Below, piece after piece: positions 5,808 to 6,923 of a stretch of 6,923 nucleotides of DNA (the first letter of the stretch is position 1; each line of letters opens with the position of its first letter). The DNA comes from Alphaproteobacteria bacterium (GTDB lineage Bacteria > Pseudomonadota > Alphaproteobacteria > Geminicoccales > Geminicoccaceae). Where the stretch lies: assembly GCA_026982585.1 (NCBI GenBank), contig JALSGW010000012.1, positions 1 to 6,923 on the forward strand, in the 5' to 3' direction. The notes under the pieces are model-generated. The model saw only the letters and a list, made by a program, of their open reading frames with translations. It was not told where the DNA came from and did not search any database. The position numbers and the translations under genes are program-made.

Positions 5808-6923
5808 GTGTCACCGGTCCGGATCGCGCGCCTGGGACTGGTCCTGGTGCTGACCTTCGCCGTGGCGGTCGGGCCCGGAGGGCGGGCCTCGGCGCAGGGG
5901 GAGCCGGATCCGGCTCCGGATCCGCTCGAGGCGCTGGCCTCCTGGCTGGAGCGCGCGGATGAGGGCGATGCGCCGCGAAGGAGGCTCGCCGAGCTGATCG
6001 CGGCGGCGGGCGGGGCCGGGGCGCTTGTGCGAACCATCGCCCGCCTGGAGAGCAAGCTTCTGGAGTTGCGCGCCGAAAACGACCGGCTCCGCACGCGCAT
6101 CGCCGAGGGGGATGCGGAGCGGGAGGCGACGCTTGCCGCACGCGCCGAGGAACTTGTGGCCGTCAAGAAGGAGGCGCGGGCGCGGGCGCGGGAAATCCAG
6201 ACCCTGCGCGATCGGGTCGAGGGTCTCGAGGCCCGGGTGCAGCGGCTTGTCGAGGAAAAGCGGCAGCTGGCCGAGGAGCGGGCGCGGCTTCGGGTGTCGC
6301 TCGAGGATGCCACCCGCCAGCTCGAGGAGCTGGCCGCGGCACTCGAACACGCCTGGCGGGAGCGCGACGAACGCGACGAGGCGCTGGCCGACCTGGAGGA
6401 GCAGGTCGAAGCGCTGCGCGCCGAACGGGACCGGCTGCGCGCACGGCTGCAAGAACAGGAACGCGCGCGCCAGGGGCTCGCAGAACGCAATGGTCGGGCC
6501 CGCGAGCTCGCCCGGCTGGCACTCGCGGAGCTAGAGCGGCTGGAGGGCTTGCGGCGGCAGGCGGAGCGGCGCAACGCCGTGCTGGCCGCACAGCTCGAGG
6601 GGCTCCGGGCGGTGCTTGCGCGACGCGGCGCCGAGCTCGATGCGGCGCGCGCGAGCGAGCGCCGGCTCGCCGGCGAGCTGGCCCGGCTGCGCGAAGAGCA
6701 GATGCGGCTTTTGCGCGACGGGGTGAGGCGGCTGCTCGAGGGCGAGATCGGCGGACAGATCGCCCCGCTTATGGAATCCGAACAAGCCGCCCGAGAAGAA
6801 GCGGAGCGCGCGGGCCTGAACGCGGCGCTCGGCCGTCTCGGCTTTCAGGAGCGCGCGGGGGGCTGGATGCGGCCCGTGCCGTCGGAACCGCCGGTCGGGC
6901 TCGCCGCTTTGGTGCGGCGCATA
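5808..6923 (+). CDS. Secreted coiled-coil protein of unknown function (3' end outside window)
   Basis: This frame is open for 372 codons and runs off the right edge. It begins at GTG 5808, 21 bp after the Usp stop. A signal peptide is clear: MSPVRIAR, a hydrophobic LGLVLVLTFAVAV core, and an ASA cleavage site after residue 29. A Pro/Asp linker (EPDPAPDP, 32-39) follows. From about residue 74 to 340 the protein is almost pure charged heptad-type helix, very rich in Glu, Arg, Ala and Leu (e.g. LESKLLELRAENDRLRTRIA), with few helix breakers, so a long parallel or hairpin coiled coil in the periplasm is expected. After about 342 the pattern changes (LGFQERAGGWMRPVPSEPPV), suggesting a distinct C-terminal domain mostly beyond the window. 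I do not recognise a family; an EnvC-like LytM activator or an OmpA-terminated envelope protein are possibilities that only the missing end can settle. Low-complexity coiled coils also give misleading similarities. Confidence 0.85.
   Translation, partial: MSPVRIARLGLVLVLTFAVAVGPGGRASAQGEPDPAPDPLEALASWLERADEGDAPRRRLAELIAAAGGAGALVRTIARLESKLLELRAENDRLRTRIAEGDAEREATLAARAEELVAVKKEARARAREIQTLRDRVEGLEARVQRLVEEKRQLAEERARLRVSLEDATRQLEELAAALEHAWRERDERDEALADLEEQVEALRAERDRLRARLQEQERARQGLAERNGRARELARLALAELERLEGLRRQAERRNAVLAAQLEGLRAVLARRGAELDAARASERRLAGELARLREEQMRLLRDGVRRLLEGEIGGQIAPLMESEQAAREEAERAGLNAALGRLGFQERAGGWMRPVPSEPPVGLAALVRRI
5900..5917. repeat. Perfect 18-bp palindrome inside the coiled-coil gene
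   Basis: GGAGCCGGATCCGGCTCC reads identically on both strands, with no spacer. It overlaps a 12-bp spaced direct repeat of CCGGATCCG (5904-5912 and 5916-5924), which encodes the Pro-Asp repeat of the post-signal linker. It could be a codon-level by-product of that repeat or a protein-binding dyad. Confidence 0.8.

Noticed and set aside
6025..6534. Plus-strand open frame of 169 codons inside the coiled-coil gene
   Set aside because: It is out of frame with the signal-peptide-bearing frame. Its Arg/Ser/Pro-rich protein is a shadow; the frame from 5808 shows heptad periodicity and a ribosome-binding site.

Overview
The window is very GC-rich, densely coded DNA with strong third-position G/C bias. 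It looks like the chromosome of a GC-rich Pseudomonadota (proteobacterium). The gene content (DegP-type protease, OmpR/HAMP-kinase pair, aminoethylphosphonate LysR regulator, tandem UspA protein) fits a gamma-, beta- or alphaproteobacterium, and I cannot narrow it further from sequence alone. I see no RNA genes, insertion sequences, CRISPR arrays or phage signatures.

Layout, left to right: (1) the 5' end of a minus-strand gene matching 2-aminoethylphosphonate:pyruvate transaminase (phnW), cut by the window edge; (2) a short divergent intergenic region with a good LysR-box candidate; (3) a plus-strand LysR regulator of the type associated with aminoethylphosphonate catabolism. Together these form a phosphonate-utilisation control unit. 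(4) Convergent to the LysR gene, and overlapping its 3' end by 80 bp, is a minus-strand cluster read in the order degP/htrA protease, OmpR-family response regulator, HAMP sensor histidine kinase. The kinase start overlaps the regulator stop, and a near-consensus sigma-70-type promoter lies in the 74-bp gap between degP and the regulator. This looks like an envelope-stress or periplasmic quality-control module. (5) A divergent intergenic region of about 245 bp separates degP from (6) a plus-strand tandem universal stress protein. It is followed 21 bp later by (7) a GTG-started, secreted, almost entirely coiled-coil protein of unknown function that runs off the right edge.

Most of the content is recognisable. 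The less ordinary points are the secreted coiled-coil protein paired with the Usp gene, the read-through C-terminal tail of the kinase into the LysR gene, the promoter and GC hairpin between degP and its two-component system, and a perfect 18-bp palindrome inside the coiled-coil gene. I found no clear evidence for a wholly new system.
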